From Symbiodinium natans (Eukaryota; Sar; Dinophyceae; Suessiales; Symbiodiniaceae), in contig CAJNDS010002480.1 in assembly GCA_905221605.1 (NCBI GenBank), positions 317,501-381,500 on the forward strand: a DNA stretch of 64,000 nt, read 5' to 3'. Shown here in pieces: positions 54,395 to 63,860 of this stretch; position 1 is the first letter of the stretch; every line of letters begins with the position of its first letter. A program made the position numbers and the translations under genes. The notes below the pieces were generated by a model. It had not been told where the DNA came from. It made no database searches and saw only the letters and a list, made by a program, of their open reading frames with translations.

Positions 54395-54947
54395 AGGATT
54401 TCGGGTTCAGGGCTTTTGGCTTGAAGCTGATATAGCATGGCCGCGCCTTCTGCCCACGCTCCGCGCGAGGCTAACCAACGTGGACTTGTGCCGCCAGACT
54501 CAAGCAAGCAAGCTCAGGGAAAAACCTCGTCTGAGAAAAAACCCTGAGCTTCGCCGACCTGCAAACTATACAGACCAGCCAGCCTGTGCGCACACCCCAC
54601 TGCCAAGAGACAAGCGGAAAACCCAACACCCCACACCACACCCAAGCCAAAACCAACCAAAAACCCAAAGCACCAACCCAAGAAAAAACCCAAGCAAAGG
54701 AAAACCAAAGAAGACCCAGCACGAACCCCTGGCAGAGAGGAGGGCGAACAACTGGAGCAGTTGCAGGCGGCTGGAAAAGTAGCGGCCCTGTGAAGGCTCT
54801 GCAACAAACGTTGGAAGAATCCCCTTACACGAGCTTTTACGCAGGCCCTCCAGGCGCAGCGAAAGCCAACGTGGAGGGGGGGGGGGTGGGGGAAGTTGAG
54901 CGGCTTAGCCTCGCCCAACACAAGCACTCCTAGCATCTACACACTAG

Positions 54948-55053
54948 GTTGCCCAGTGACCTAGGATGAAAAAGGGTGTTTTTTTTGATTAAATGGGGAT
55001 ATAGGGGAACCTAAACCTACCAAAAGGGAGTAAGGGGACTACTGGGCATCCTA
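54948..55053. mobile_element. short inverted-repeat element, family B
   Basis: CTAGGTTGCCCAGT at the left faces ACTGGGCATCCTAG at the right. The interior (CCTAGGATGAAAAAGGGTG; AAAGGGAGTAAGGGGACTAC) matches the copy at 48661-48763. CACA flanks both ends, a possible short target duplication. Confidence 0.68.
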
Positions 55054-55180
55054 GCACATCATGCAATCATTCGCTAGCTAGGAATAATAATAATAGGTTA
55101 GTTTACATTAATTATAGGTGCTGTGCGAGAGCACGGAGGATCTATGAAGACAACATCAGCGGGACTCCCTGGAAGTGAGA

Positions 55181-56626
55181 TCAGATCACGTCAAGGGACT
55201 CCGGCTCGCCCTTGGCTTTGGTGATGCACCCGTCGTGGCCCTGGATGAGCACGAAGAGACCCATGACGGCCGATGCGATCACGATAAACCCAAGGATGAA
55301 CAGGACATCGTCGGCCTCCGATGGGCCAAAACGGAACATGAGGCCCCAGCACACAGCGCCGACGTTGCCCCCAGCGCCCACCACTCCGGACACGGCGCCA
55401 GTTGCGGTGGGCTTCACGTAGGGTACGATTCCGAAAGTGCAGCCCTCCGCCATCTGAACACCGAGCGAGAAGAGCAGCAGGACGCCGATAGTCGCACCCA
55501 GAGAGTCCATCCTGGTGAAGATCAGGAGCATGATGCCCTCCCAGACCAGAGAGATAGACTGCGCATAGATGCGCCCGCGCATGCCGGTGGTGCCCGCGCC
55601 GAACCACTGGAACAGCTTGTCAGATAGAGCGCCGCCCATAGCGCGAGCAAAGAGGTTCATGAGGCCGAACAGGGAGGCGATGAGACCCGCAAGGGAGACC
55701 GACAGCTCGTACTTGGTCTCCAGGTACACAGCGAGAATGTTGTTCATGGTGACCTCAACGCCGAAGCAGGCCGCGTACTGGATGAACAGAATCCAGGCGT
55801 TGTACTGGAAGAAACCCTCCTGGAACGACTTCTTGGACGACCGGCGCTCCATTGTGCCCCTCTGCTCCAGTTCCTTGAAGTTGCCCTTCGGCGAGTCGTC
55901 CGAAAAGAAGTACATGCAAATGCCGGTACCGCATGTCAAAACTCCGGGGACGATGAAAGAAAGGCGCCAGGCCTCCTCGTCGTCAAAGCCAGTGCGGAAC
56001 ATGTTCCACACGCCGACCATGAGCAGCTGAACAGCACCGCCTCCAAGGTTGCCCCAGCCACCAGCCATGGCGTTGGCCGTGCCCACAATCTCCTTCGCGA
56101 ACAGCTGCGAGCACCACGCCTGGCATGGCACAAAGGTCGCGCCCAGGACACCGATGACAAAGCGGATGATGACCAGGCCAGTAGCGTTGTTCACGAGACC
56201 ACCGAAGAAGACCGGGATAGCTCCGAACGTCAGCAGCAGGGAGAACATGGTGCGCGTGCCGAACCTGTCGCACAGAGGGCCCACAGCGAAGCGCATGAGC
56301 ACGGTCGACGCCACAGATGCGATGTTCGCGTTGTACATCTCGTCCTTGGTCAGGCCCAGGTCCTTCTTGATCTGCGGCATCAGCGGCGCAAACGCGAACC
56401 ACGACGCGAAGGCGATGAAGAAGCCGAACCACGCGAAGTGGAAGCCGCGCATGTGCGGCCGCTTGAAGGAGAGCAGCTTGATCTTGGTTGCGCGGTCGCC
56501 CTGCTTCGGGTCCACCTCGCAGTCGTAGGTCTCGTACTTCTTCCACGAGCCCTCGTGCTTGTTCGTCGTCGGGAGTACGTCGTCGGCGGCCTTCTCGGGG
56601 GTGGACATCTCTTCGGGGGTGGACAT
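55181..56626 (-). CDS. NRT2: nitrate/nitrite transporter, NRT2/NNP family (MFS)
   Basis: 481 residues in one uninterrupted frame from ATG 56624-56626; a second in-frame ATG six codons on comes from a tandem duplication (MSTPEE MSTPEK). Twelve hydrophobic segments are visible after a 60-residue hydrophilic N-terminus. Family signatures: AGGWGNLGGGAVQ (about 188-200) and AVSGVVGAGGNVGAVCWG (about 411-428), plus MRFAVGPLCDRFG in TM2 and FARAMGGALSD in TM8, which carry the two Arg residues (R112, R328) that bind nitrate in characterised homologues. Its role is high-affinity nitrate uptake at the plasma membrane (family knowledge). It is intronless and free of telomeric blocks, unlike its neighbours, which fits a retroposed or recently acquired gene. 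Confidence 0.93.
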   Translation of the reverse strand: MSTPEEMSTPEKAADDVLPTTNKHEGSWKKYETYDCEVDPKQGDRATKIKLLSFKRPHMRGFHFAWFGFFIAFASWFAFAPLMPQIKKDLGLTKDEMYNANIASVASTVLMRFAVGPLCDRFGTRTMFSLLLTFGAIPVFFGGLVNNATGLVIIRFVIGVLGATFVPCQAWCSQLFAKEIVGTANAMAGGWGNLGGGAVQLLMVGVWNMFRTGFDDEEAWRLSFIVPGVLTCGTGICMYFFSDDSPKGNFKELEQRGTMERRSSKKSFQEGFFQYNAWILFIQYAACFGVEVTMNNILAVYLETKYELSVSLAGLIASLFGLMNLFARAMGGALSDKLFQWFGAGTTGMRGRIYAQSISLVWEGIMLLIFTRMDSLGATIGVLLLFSLGVQMAEGCTFGIVPYVKPTATGAVSGVVGAGGNVGAVCWGLMFRFGPSEADDVLFILGFIVIASAVMGLFVLIQGHDGCITKAKGEPESLDVI

Positions 56627-56639
56627 CTCTACCGCAGCT

Positions 56640-56880
56640 ATCTTGCTTGCTTGGAGCCTGCACTGCCGGAGGGAATGTCACTAGTATGGCCTTAAGAGAG
56701 GACCCCTTAGATACCCCTTTCTATATACCCTCAAAGCTTAAGGGCCCATGCTATTCCCTTCAGAGGGCTTAAATTTCCCTAAACCCTAGCCCTACACCCT
56801 AAGCCCGAAACCCTAAACCCTAAACCCCAAACCCCAAACCCTAAGCCCTAAAGGGTCAAAAGACCCTAACAATAGCGACC
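56640..56880. other. 5' region of the nitrate transporter, then CCCTAAA-like repeats
   Basis: 56690-56765 has inverted words (CTTAAGAGAGGACCCCTTAG; GCTTAAGGGCCCATGC) suggesting a small element. Heptamer variants lie at 56780-56850. No spliced-leader match seen directly upstream of the ATG. Confidence 0.5.
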
Positions 56881-56884
56881 CTTA

Positions 56885-56960
56885 GACATGTCACTTCCAA
56901 CCGTCGCTTCGAGCCGTCTGGGAAGGCGAGGAGCTCCGCCGCCGGGTTGAAAATGTTTCG
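56885..56960 (-). CDS. candidate exon
   Basis: The minus strand reads NPAAELLAFPDGSKRRLEVT then CLR. Plus frames are also open. Minus is favoured by composition and by the next candidate. Confidence 0.35.
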
Positions 56961-56964
56961 GAAA

Positions 56965-57080
56965 ACCCTAAAACCCTAAACCCTAAACCCTAAACCCTAA
57001 TCCCCAAACCCTAAACCCCAAAACCCCAAAAACCCCTAAACCCCTAACCCCTCATCCCTAAACCCTAAAACCCCAAAACC
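56965..57080. repeat. CCCTAAA array with variants
   Basis: Includes CCCCAAA and CCCCTAAA units. Confidence 0.9.
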
Positions 57081-57081
57081 C

Positions 57082-57148
57082 TGAAAGCGCGCCTTCGCTC
57101 CACTTGGCAGTCGCGCCGCGCTTCCTCAGCGACCTCCGCCTCCTTCAC
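57082..57148 (-). CDS. candidate coiled-coil exon
   Basis: The minus strand reads VKEAEVAEEARRDCQVERRR then AF, after CACAG and before AG|GGTTTTGG. Heptad-like charge pattern. Resembles the exon at 58744-58826. Confidence 0.45.
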
Positions 57149-57149
57149 C

Positions 57150-57470
57150 TGTGGCCGCTTAGAGTTTACGGAGATTGGGGAGTTTAGGAAGTTTAGAATC
57201 CCCAAACCCTAAACCCTAATCCCTAAAACCCTAAACTCTGAGGGAGTCTGGGGAGTTTAGGGAGTCTACGGAGTCTAGGGGAGCCAACTCTGAACCCTGC
57301 ATTCTCGGGGCGGTTGCGAGGGGGGCTAGGTTTAGGGCTTAGGCTTATAGGGTATAGGGTTTAGGAGTTAGGGTTGCGGGTTGAGGGCTGAGGGGCTTCA
57401 AAGTTTCAGAGAGGTCCTGGAGCATGCAGAGGCTTTGGATTGGGCAGGGCTTATAGAATTTTGGGTACCC
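57150..57470. other. degenerate heptamers, weak exon
   Basis: Words such as GGGAGTTTAGG and CCCTAAACCC. The minus stretch 57400-57460 is open (KPCPIQSLCMLQDLSETLKP). Confidence 0.4.
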
Positions 57471-57610
57471 TAAACCCTAAGACCCAATCCCCGAACCGCA
57501 GACCCCAAACCCTAGACCCTAAACCCTTTAAACCCTAAACCCTTTAAACCCTAAACCCTGAACCCTAAACCCTTTACCCTGAACCCTAAACCCTAGACCC
57601 TAAACCCGAA
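57470..57610. repeat. CCCTAAA array with CCCTTTAAA variants
   Basis: Mixed units; more lie at 57785-57830. 57840-58560 is mostly unique with small inverted words and no gene called. Confidence 0.85.
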
Positions 57611-58743
57611 ACCCCAAGGAGCATCTTGCACGGTAAGCCCTAAGCTTCCTAAAGCCTCCTAAGCCTGAGGCCGTCAGCCCGCAAACGAAATCCTACTGAG
57701 TTCAGGTTTGGGGAACGGGGGGGGGGGGGAGGGGTTCAGGGTTCAGGGTTCAGGGTTTAGGGTTTAGGGTTTAGGGGTCAACCCCTAAACCTTAAACCCC
57801 GAACCCTAAACCCTATACCCTGCGCCCTGTAAAAACGCTACAAGGGATAGCAACCCTGCGCATCCTACCAGGTGGGGCCCCCCTGACTATACTGACTATT
57901 TCGGGGTGCGAGGTTTGTGATTTAGGAACTTAGTCGGTTTCGGTTTAAGCTTTAAAGGCTGCTAGGGCGCAGGCCTTACTTTCAAAGACTGACCCTTTGG
58001 GGAAAGGAGGCTCCTCAGATTAGGCCATGGGATGATCTGGGGCCTGATCAAATGGTTGTACCCTTTTTGGTGAACATATACTATACGGCAAAATCTAGAC
58101 AGGAATCTATGCTACTAGGCTCAAGAGTAGCCTAGGGATTTAAGAAGAAAGAAGCAGTCGAAACCCGAAAAACTGAGGAATCCGGGCCTACTCTGGGTCT
58201 ATGAGGCATATTTAGATCAACGCCCACCATCTAAGCCTCACATAGTCTGCTACCCGAAGCCCTAAACACAAAACCTGAGGGTCCCTAGTCCCCAATGACC
58301 CCTGGAGCCCTAAACGCCCTTGTGGCGGGAAGGAGGTGGAGGGTTTGGTTGGGAGCTCGCATCCGGACTTTCTGACAGGGATTGGTGGTGTAGGGGTTTT
58401 GGGCCTTAGGGTTTAGGAACCCTGAACCCTCCGAGTTACAACTTCCCTGAACCACATGCACGCAACACAACTCTATCCCCAACCTTCGTTTCGAATTTCC
58501 CTACTCTTCGTCGGAGTTTAAACCCTGTGTTCAGAGGGCTGTGTAGGATTCGGGCTGCTCGAAACCTAAAAGGTCTGAACCCATCAGCCCTACTTTGGAG
58601 TAGACCCTGGAAAAAAAGGATATAGTGTTAGGCATAAGTAGCTATCATAGGAACCCAGAACCCAAAGAAGGAAAAAATCCTAAACCCTAAACCCTAAACC
58701 CCTAAACCCTAAAGCCTAAACCCCAATCGTACTCCAAAACCCA

Positions 58744-58826
58744 CTCAACCCACAAGGCACGTCCGAGGCCTGCTGCCGCTCCGCAGGTTCGACTTGCTTC
58801 TGCCTGAGGTCCATCAGCTTTTTGAG
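58744..58826 (-). CDS. candidate coiled-coil exon
   Basis: The minus strand reads LKKLMDLRQKQVEPAERQQA then SDVPCGL. Charged helical pattern; same strand as 57082-57148. Convincing composition. Confidence 0.45.
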
Positions 58827-58863
58827 TTTAGGGCTTAGGGTGTCGGACACCCTGAAGTAGGAC

Positions 58864-58980
58864 CTGAACCCTAAACCCTAAACCCTAAACCCTAAACTCT
58901 AAACCCTAAACCCTAAACCCCAAGTATTCCCTATTTAGGAGCATGGACCTTAAACCCTACACCCTAAACCCTAAACCACC
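58864..58980. repeat. CCCTAAA array and 29-bp dispersed repeat
   Basis: CCCTAAA at 58866-58918. At 58921 CAAGTATTCCCTATTTAGGA then GCATGGACC begins; the same words recur at 59632-59663 and 59686-59714. Confidence 0.85.
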
Positions 58981-59379
58981 CTACTACTCGAAGGGCGAGT
59001 GGGATTGCGAGGCTTGAGAGCAGGAATCTCGGTGTTCCAGTTTGCCGCTTTTTGCTTCTTGGGATTGAATTTTCTAGTGAGGGTTCGGGGTTTAGGGTTT
59101 CGGGTTAAGTTTAGGGTAATGGTTTTGGGTTTGCGACTAGGCTTGAGACACCAAAAAACTCACAACCCACAAACAGAAGTCCCAACCTGCCCTGACACCC
59201 CAATGATGGCTAACCGGATACAACCTCAAAGGCGGGTGGGCCCTTGGACTTCTACTCAAATCCTGAAACCCTAAGCCCTCTTGCAATGTTTTGGGGGAGC
59301 GTTTTCCGGGCACTTGGGTGAGAGTAGGCGCTGTTAAGGCTTAGTTCTAGGGTTGGTGCCCAGGGCTGGCAAAGGCAGG

Positions 59380-59478
59380 GCTTCAGGGTTTAGGGTCTGG
59401 GGTTTAGGGTTTAGGGTTTAGGGTTTAGGGTTTAGGGTTTAGGGTTTAGGGTTTAGGGTTTAGGGTTTAGGGTTTACC
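59380..59478 (+). repeat. TTTAGGG array
   Basis: About 13 units, then abruptly CCCTAAACCCC. 58990-59375 contains a weak plus frame (59150-59270, THNPQTEVPTCPDTPMMANR) and degenerate repeats. Confidence 0.93.
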
Positions 59479-59771
59479 CTAAACCCCGAATCCTACATCC
59501 TAAGCACTTAAAACACGACATGTTGCAGAAAGCCTCAAAACACATGAGCTGTACCCACTAAGGGTGCATGTACCCCACGACTACAAGCTTGGGCCCCAAA
59601 GTCCCTATATAATAGGAAGTACTTTCAGGCCCAAGTATTCCCTATTTTTTTCGGAGCATGGACCCTAAACGCTAAAAGCTAAACCCAAGTATTCCCGATG
59701 TAGGAGCATGGACCCTAAACCCTAAACCCTGAACCCGAAACCCTAAACCCTAAGCCCTAGACCCCTAGGGC

Positions 59772-59862
59772 ACCATTGTTTATGCCACCACGGGAACCCT
59801 CTATCCTGAGCCCAGGAGAGGAGCTCAGGAGCTGGAGAGGACATCGGGAAAGACAAGCTGCG
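59772..59862 (+). CDS. candidate exon
   Basis: The plus strand reads TIVYATTGTLYPEPRRGAQE then LERTSGKTSC, running into TTTAGGG. Good composition; unknown. Confidence 0.42.
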
Positions 59863-59898
59863 GTTTAGGGCTTAGGGTTGAGGGTTTAGGGTTTAGGG

Positions 59899-60196
59899 TT
59901 GATGTTTTTTGTTCAGCGTCCATGTCTCAGCAACCAATAGGAATGCCAAGTCTCTTTGAACCACGAGCCCAACCCCAACAGCCAAAGCTTTGGACCCATT
60001 AACCCATATTAGGCCCCGTTCAACTTACAACCCTCTGAACATATGAACTGCAGGATCCGCAAAATTGAGGAACATGCGTGCCCTCAACTCTAAACCCTAA
60101 ACCCTAAACCCTAAACGGAGGGTTCAGGGAGACCTTTTGGATGTGAACACCTGAAACAGGATGCTTCGGCTGTCCCAGGCCCCAAAGCGAGCTCAG
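59899..60196. repeat. duplicated segment, copy 1
   Basis: 298 bp almost identical to 63570-63860: two base differences seen, and one extra CCCTAAA unit here (four versus three near 60090). Contains ATG-initiated MSQQPIGMPSLFEPRAQPQQ (plus) and a minus exon-like ELALGPGTAEASCF|GTGTTC. Confidence 0.93.
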
Positions 60197-60353
60197 GGTT
60201 TAGGGTTTAGGGTTTAGGGTTTAGGGTTTAGGGTTTAGGGCTTAGGGTTTAGGGTTTAGGGTTTGGGGTTTGGGTTTAGGGTTTAGGGTTTAGGGTTTAG
60301 GGTTTAGGGTTTAGGGTTTAGGGTTTAGGGTTTAGGGTTTAGGGTTTAGGGTT
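60197..60353 (+). repeat. TTTAGGG array
   Basis: About 22 units with two variants. The following island 60358-60460 is open on both strands (plus: FWNKLESVVRCEEQLWPDCG). Confidence 0.95.
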
Positions 60354-60589
60354 TGCTGTGATAGGGCGTAGATGCTGTGAAGGTTAGGTTTTGGAACAAG
60401 CTCGAAAGCGTCGTGAGGTGCGAAGAGCAGCTTTGGCCCGATTGTGGAAGGCCATCTAACACTTTTCTCCCACCCCACGCCGTCCAAGGCGGCAAAGCCA
60501 CCCAAACCTATTCCTTTTAGGGTTTAGGCCTAAACTCAAGCCAACTGCTTTCTTTACATAAAACTTCTTCATTCCGTCACGGCTTTTCA

Positions 60590-61260
60590 CAAAAAACAAG
60601 CCTCCACAGAGGGAGAAGAACCACGGGCCCAGGCCAGGGTCAGTCTGGGCAGCCAGGGGCGGAGCAGAGGAAAAGCAAGGTCAGTGAGGCTAGGGAGGGG
60701 CCCACAGGGGGTGGGCAAGCAGAAGGGGGCCGGCAGAAGCGCAGGGCGCAGGGGCACAGGGGGGCCCCCCCACAAACCCCAAAAAGGGCCCAGGGGGGCC
60801 CAGAAGGGGAAGGGGGGCCCAGGGGGGCCCAGGGGGGCCCAGGGGGGGCCCAGGGGTTTAGGGGGGCCCACAGGGGGGCCCAGGGGGGTGCAGGGAGGCC
60901 GCCCAGGGGGCCCAAGGGGGGCCCAGGGAAGGCCAGCAAAAAGCAGGTTTTTGAGCACCCGCCCTGCCTGGCCTGGCCTGAGGCCCCCTGGTCCCTGGAC
61001 ATGCTGCGGTGAGGGGTCCGGGTCCTCCTGGCCTGGGGGCCTTGGGGTAGCCCCCCCCGAAATGCCAGCCCCATCCAGGGTGAAGGGTACTTTATTAAGG
61101 GGACCAGTACTGGTCCCCGGGAGAACCTGCTCCGGTACCGGGCCCATCGTGGGTGCTACCGACCTCCTGGCTGCAGGAGGCGGGCAAGCGACCTGGGTCA
61201 ACCTTCGCCATAGAGGTCGAAGGGCTTAAGCGCCGCCCCCCCTCTGTAGGGGGGCGGCCT
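60590..61260. repeat. GC-rich low-complexity segment with palindromes
   Basis: 60740-60925 is built from GGGGGGCCCA-like units. GGGGACCAGTACTGGTCCCC (61099-61118) is a perfect 20-bp palindrome. GCCGCCCCCC...GGGGGGCGGC (61231-61258) is a strong hairpin. The 204-codon minus ORF (GPPWAPLGPP-type) is repeat translation; no gene called. Confidence 0.75.
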
Positions 61261-61267
61261 AGGCCCT

Positions 61268-61370
61268 GTTTAGGGTTTAGGGTTTAGGGTTTAGGGTTTA
61301 GGGTTTAGGGTTTAGGGTTTAGGGTTTAGGGTTTAGGGTTTAGGGTTTAGGTTTAGCGTTTAGGGTTTAC
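61268..61370 (+). repeat. TTTAGGG array
   Basis: About 13 units. 61380-61570 is unique without a clear gene. Confidence 0.95.
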
Positions 61371-61646
61371 GGTTTGCGCACGTGCTGGTTTAGCTGACTT
61401 AGAGGCGGGGTATGCCGGGCATTTTGTAGATCAAAGTTTTCTTGTTTTAACGGGGGCTTTGAGGGAAGACGTTGCTAACTATTAAACTATTTGGGGGACC
61501 TGTATTGACATGTTAGGAAGCATTTTGGGAGAACGGGCGCAACCTATTCGAGAGCCAAGAGACTCAGAGAGGGTCCTAAACCCTAAACCCTAAACCCTAC
61601 GCCCTAAACCCTAAACCCTAAACCCTTAAATTAAATCGACAGAGCC

Positions 61647-61749
61647 ATGTTAGGTCCAGGCAGCCATCGTCATTCGTGGTCTTCCGATGGCCCGAACTCC
61701 GGCTATCCTGGCCAGTCCCAGCAACCTAGGAGAAGAGAAGAGGGAAGAA
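61647..61749 (+). CDS. candidate first exon
   Basis: ATG 61647-61649 opens MLGPGSHRHSWSSDGPNSGY then PGQSQQPRRREE, hydrophilic and low-complexity. A second plus frame is also open (VQAAIVIRGLPMARTPAILA after TTAG), so the frame is uncertain. Confidence 0.36.
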
Positions 61750-61846
61750 CCCTAAACCCTAAACACTAAACCCTAAGTCCTAAACCCTAAAGTTTAGAGT
61801 CTAAACCACTTTTATGCTTTAGGGTGTCTGCGAAGAACCTCAATCT

Positions 61847-61936
61847 AACAACGAGCCGACAAGAGGGCAGAAACAGCGCCAGCGCAAGAAGCGAGTCTGC
61901 AAAGAAAGCACAAATCGCCACCTGAAAAGCTTGCTG
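61847..61936 (+). CDS. candidate exon with GTAAAC donor
   Basis: The plus strand reads NNEPTRGQKQRQRKKRVCKE then STNRHLKSLL|GTAAAC. Strongly basic; could bind nucleic acid. It may follow 61647-61749. Confidence 0.42.
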
Positions 61937-61942
61937 GTAAAC

Positions 61943-61985
61943 CCTGATCCCTAATCCCTAATCCCTAATCCCTAATCCCTAATCC
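61943..61985. repeat. CCCTAAT array
   Basis: Six units of CCCTAAT, another single-base telomere variant amplified in tandem. Confidence 0.92.
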
Positions 61986-62185
61986 CTTGAAAATACCCTA
62001 GCCCCAACCCCCCTACACGGTCCTGAAAAACCCTAAACTCCTCCACCGAGATCGGTAAGCCCGGAACCCGACCAAGGGTGCTGTGACTTCAGTTTTGGGA
62101 ACCCTATCCGAAACCAAGACCAAATGAGGCTGAACAAAGGGCTCCCTCAAACAAATATCCGTTTGCCTGCCGCTGAGATTGATTG

Positions 62186-62188
<3 letters not shown>

Positions 62189-62223
<35 letters not shown>
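62189..62223. repeat. (CT)n microsatellite
   Basis: About 17 CT units. On the minus strand it would translate as RERERE directly after the exon at 62224-62463. Confidence 0.97.
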
Positions 62224-62225
<2 letters not shown>

Positions 62226-62463
62226 CTTATTGCATCTTCTATACGATGCAGAGCTTGCATGTTTGATGCCCAAGCCCCCTCAGGCAACCCATCGCACCGC
62301 AACACAAAGGCAGGTCCTCGTTGGTCGAGCTCCGCTTGTGTGACGGAGATCGCTGTTGCGACGATGCCGTTGACAGGTTCGTGCCCGCACGCCTCGGGAA
62401 AAGTGAGTAGCCCGCGGTGACCTATCCAGCAAGCCCGATTGGGTTCGTTCGACAAATCCTGCA
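62224..62463 (-). CDS. exon of unknown protein
   Basis: The minus strand is open for about 78 codons with balanced composition: RACWIGHRGLLTFPEACGHE then PVNGIVATAISVTQAELDQR, GPAFVLRCDGLPEGAWASNM and QALHRIEDAISK, followed by the (GA)n tract, where a donor is expected. The first in-frame Met is internal, so it is an internal or partial exon. No family recognised. Confidence 0.55.
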
Positions 62464-62585
62464 GGGTCCCTCAGCCATATTGAGGGTATAAAAACATAAT
62501 GATCATGTTAGGGCGCAGGGCTTAGGGCTGAGGCTCACAAGCGCCCCCGCCCCTGCGACGGGACACACGCCATGCATAATCCTCA

Positions 62586-62822
62586 ATGGCCAATAGCTCC
62601 TGTAGTACAAGCCCTGACATTCTGAAGTGCTCTACGTATTGCAGCTTGTATCTTTTTCTGTATCTCCTTGATTCAGCATGTAGGTCTGCGTGTGAATCTC
62701 AGATGCTTGGCCAAGGGGCGACCGCATTGCTGACGATGAGCGCGCATGTGGCGCGGGGCACAGGGTGTCAGCAAGCAAACATACGGAGGCTTGGGGCTCT
62801 CTACTGTTGGTGTCTTGTCTAA
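62586..62822 (+). CDS. small ORF, uncertain
   Basis: 78 codons from ATG: hydrophobic YCSLYLFLYLLDSACRSACE then GQGATALLTMSAHVARGTGC. The minus strand is open too over 62675-62818 (TVESPKPPYVCLLTPCAPRH). Unresolved. 62820-62890 has inverted words (TAAGGGTAGT / ACTACCCT). Confidence 0.28.
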   Translation: MANSSCSTSPDILKCSTYCSLYLFLYLLDSACRSACESQMLGQGATALLTMSAHVARGTGCQQANIRRLGALYCWCLV

Positions 62823-62934
62823 GGGTAGTTTCCTGGGCCCTTAATATGGTCCCGTACCTCCTTTAAAGGGTGCTGATGTATTAAGGACTACCCTGAGATC
62901 TTGGCTTATCTTGGCTTCAAGTTTCTTTATGTCA

Positions 62935-63028
62935 GGGTTTAGGGTTTAGGGTCTAGGGCTTAGGGTTTAGGGCTTAGGGCTTAGGGTTTAGGGTTTAGGG
63001 TTTAGGGTTCAGGGTTTAGGGTTTAGGG
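62935..63028 (+). repeat. TTTAGGG/CTTAGGG array
   Basis: Mixed units ending directly at the exon below. Confidence 0.93.
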
Positions 63029-63291
63029 ACCCTCCAGTAGGGCCTGCATGTCTTCGGCTCATAGTGCATCAGGTTCTTGGGCAAGCTCCAAGGCCGACTA
63101 ACATTTTTGCTACGGGAGCCCACCATGAGGTGTAGTCTCTTCGTCGTATAGTATACGCTCGAAATCGAAACACTAAACCCCTCAATCTCTAGATCCCCCA
63201 GGGTGTGAAGGGAGATTCTTCGACTTGTGGGCCTCCGTGCACGTGAAACAGATGCGGCACTCGTCTGCTGAAGGGCCGCATGGGCGCCCAA
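63027..63291 (-). CDS. exon of unknown protein
   Basis: The minus strand is open for 88 codons: GAHAALQQTSAASVSRARRP then TSRRISLHTLGDLEIEGFSV, SISSVYYTTKRLHLMVGSRS and WSLPKNLMHYEPKTCRPYW. The nominal first codon is TTG and an AG precedes it (CTTAG|GG), so it is probably an internal exon. It runs into CCCTAAA on its 3' side. No family recognised. Confidence 0.5.
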
Positions 63292-63404
63292 TCCCTAAGC
63301 CCCCACACCTAAACCACAGGGGTTTAGGGCATCACGCCTAAGAAAGGTCAAGAATGTCCTTAGAGTTGGAAAGAGAGGAGAAACGTTGACTTCCCCAATC
63401 TCAC

Positions 63405-63435
63405 CGCCCACTCAAATACATCACTGAGCTCATGC
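63405..63435 (-). CDS. candidate microexon
   Basis: The minus strand reads CMSSVMYLSG between TTCCAG and GTGAGA. Good borders but very short. Confidence 0.3.
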
Positions 63436-63508
63436 ACTGGAACTATGAATCGAGACCCGCCCCAAAATAAACCCTAACCCTAAACCCTAAATCCTAAACC
63501 CTACTCAC

Positions 63509-63569
63509 GAAGTCTCGGCAGACACTGCAAAGAATCCACGGTCTTCCGAATGACAACTACGCTTGGCGC
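63509..63569 (-). CDS. candidate exon with GTGAGT donor
   Basis: The minus strand reads APSVVVIRKTVDSLQCLPRL then GTGAGTAGG. Fits a transcript also using 63405-63435 and 63027-63291. Confidence 0.42.
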
Positions 63570-63860
63570 TTGATGTTTTTTGTTCAGTGTCCATGTCTCA
63601 GCAACCAATAGGAATGCCAAGTCTCTTTGAACCACGAGCCCAACCCCAACAGCCAAAGCTTTGGACCCATTAACCCATATTAGGTCCCGTTCAACTTACA
63701 ACCCTCTGAACATATGAACTGCAGGATCCGCAAAATTGAGGAACATGCGTGCCCTCAACTCTAAACCCTAAACCCTAAACGGAGGGTTCAGGGAGACCTT
63801 TTGGATGTGAACACCTGAAACAGGATGCTTCGGCTGTCCCAGGCCCCAAAGCGAGCTCAG
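63570..63860. repeat. duplicated segment, copy 2
   Basis: 291 bp near-identical to 59899-60196. It directly abuts the exon candidate at 63509-63569 and ends in the TTTAGGG array that closes the window. Confidence 0.93.

Noticed and set aside
54471-54936. Overlapping 83-140 codon ORFs
   Set aside because: Low-complexity (A/C-rich: KPKAPTQEKTQAKENQ and its antisense LGFFLGW) on both strands; no domain and no splice context.
60587-61201. 204-codon Pro/Gly-rich minus-strand ORF
   Set aside because: It is a translation of a GGGGGGCCC tandem repeat; the opposite strand is equally open.
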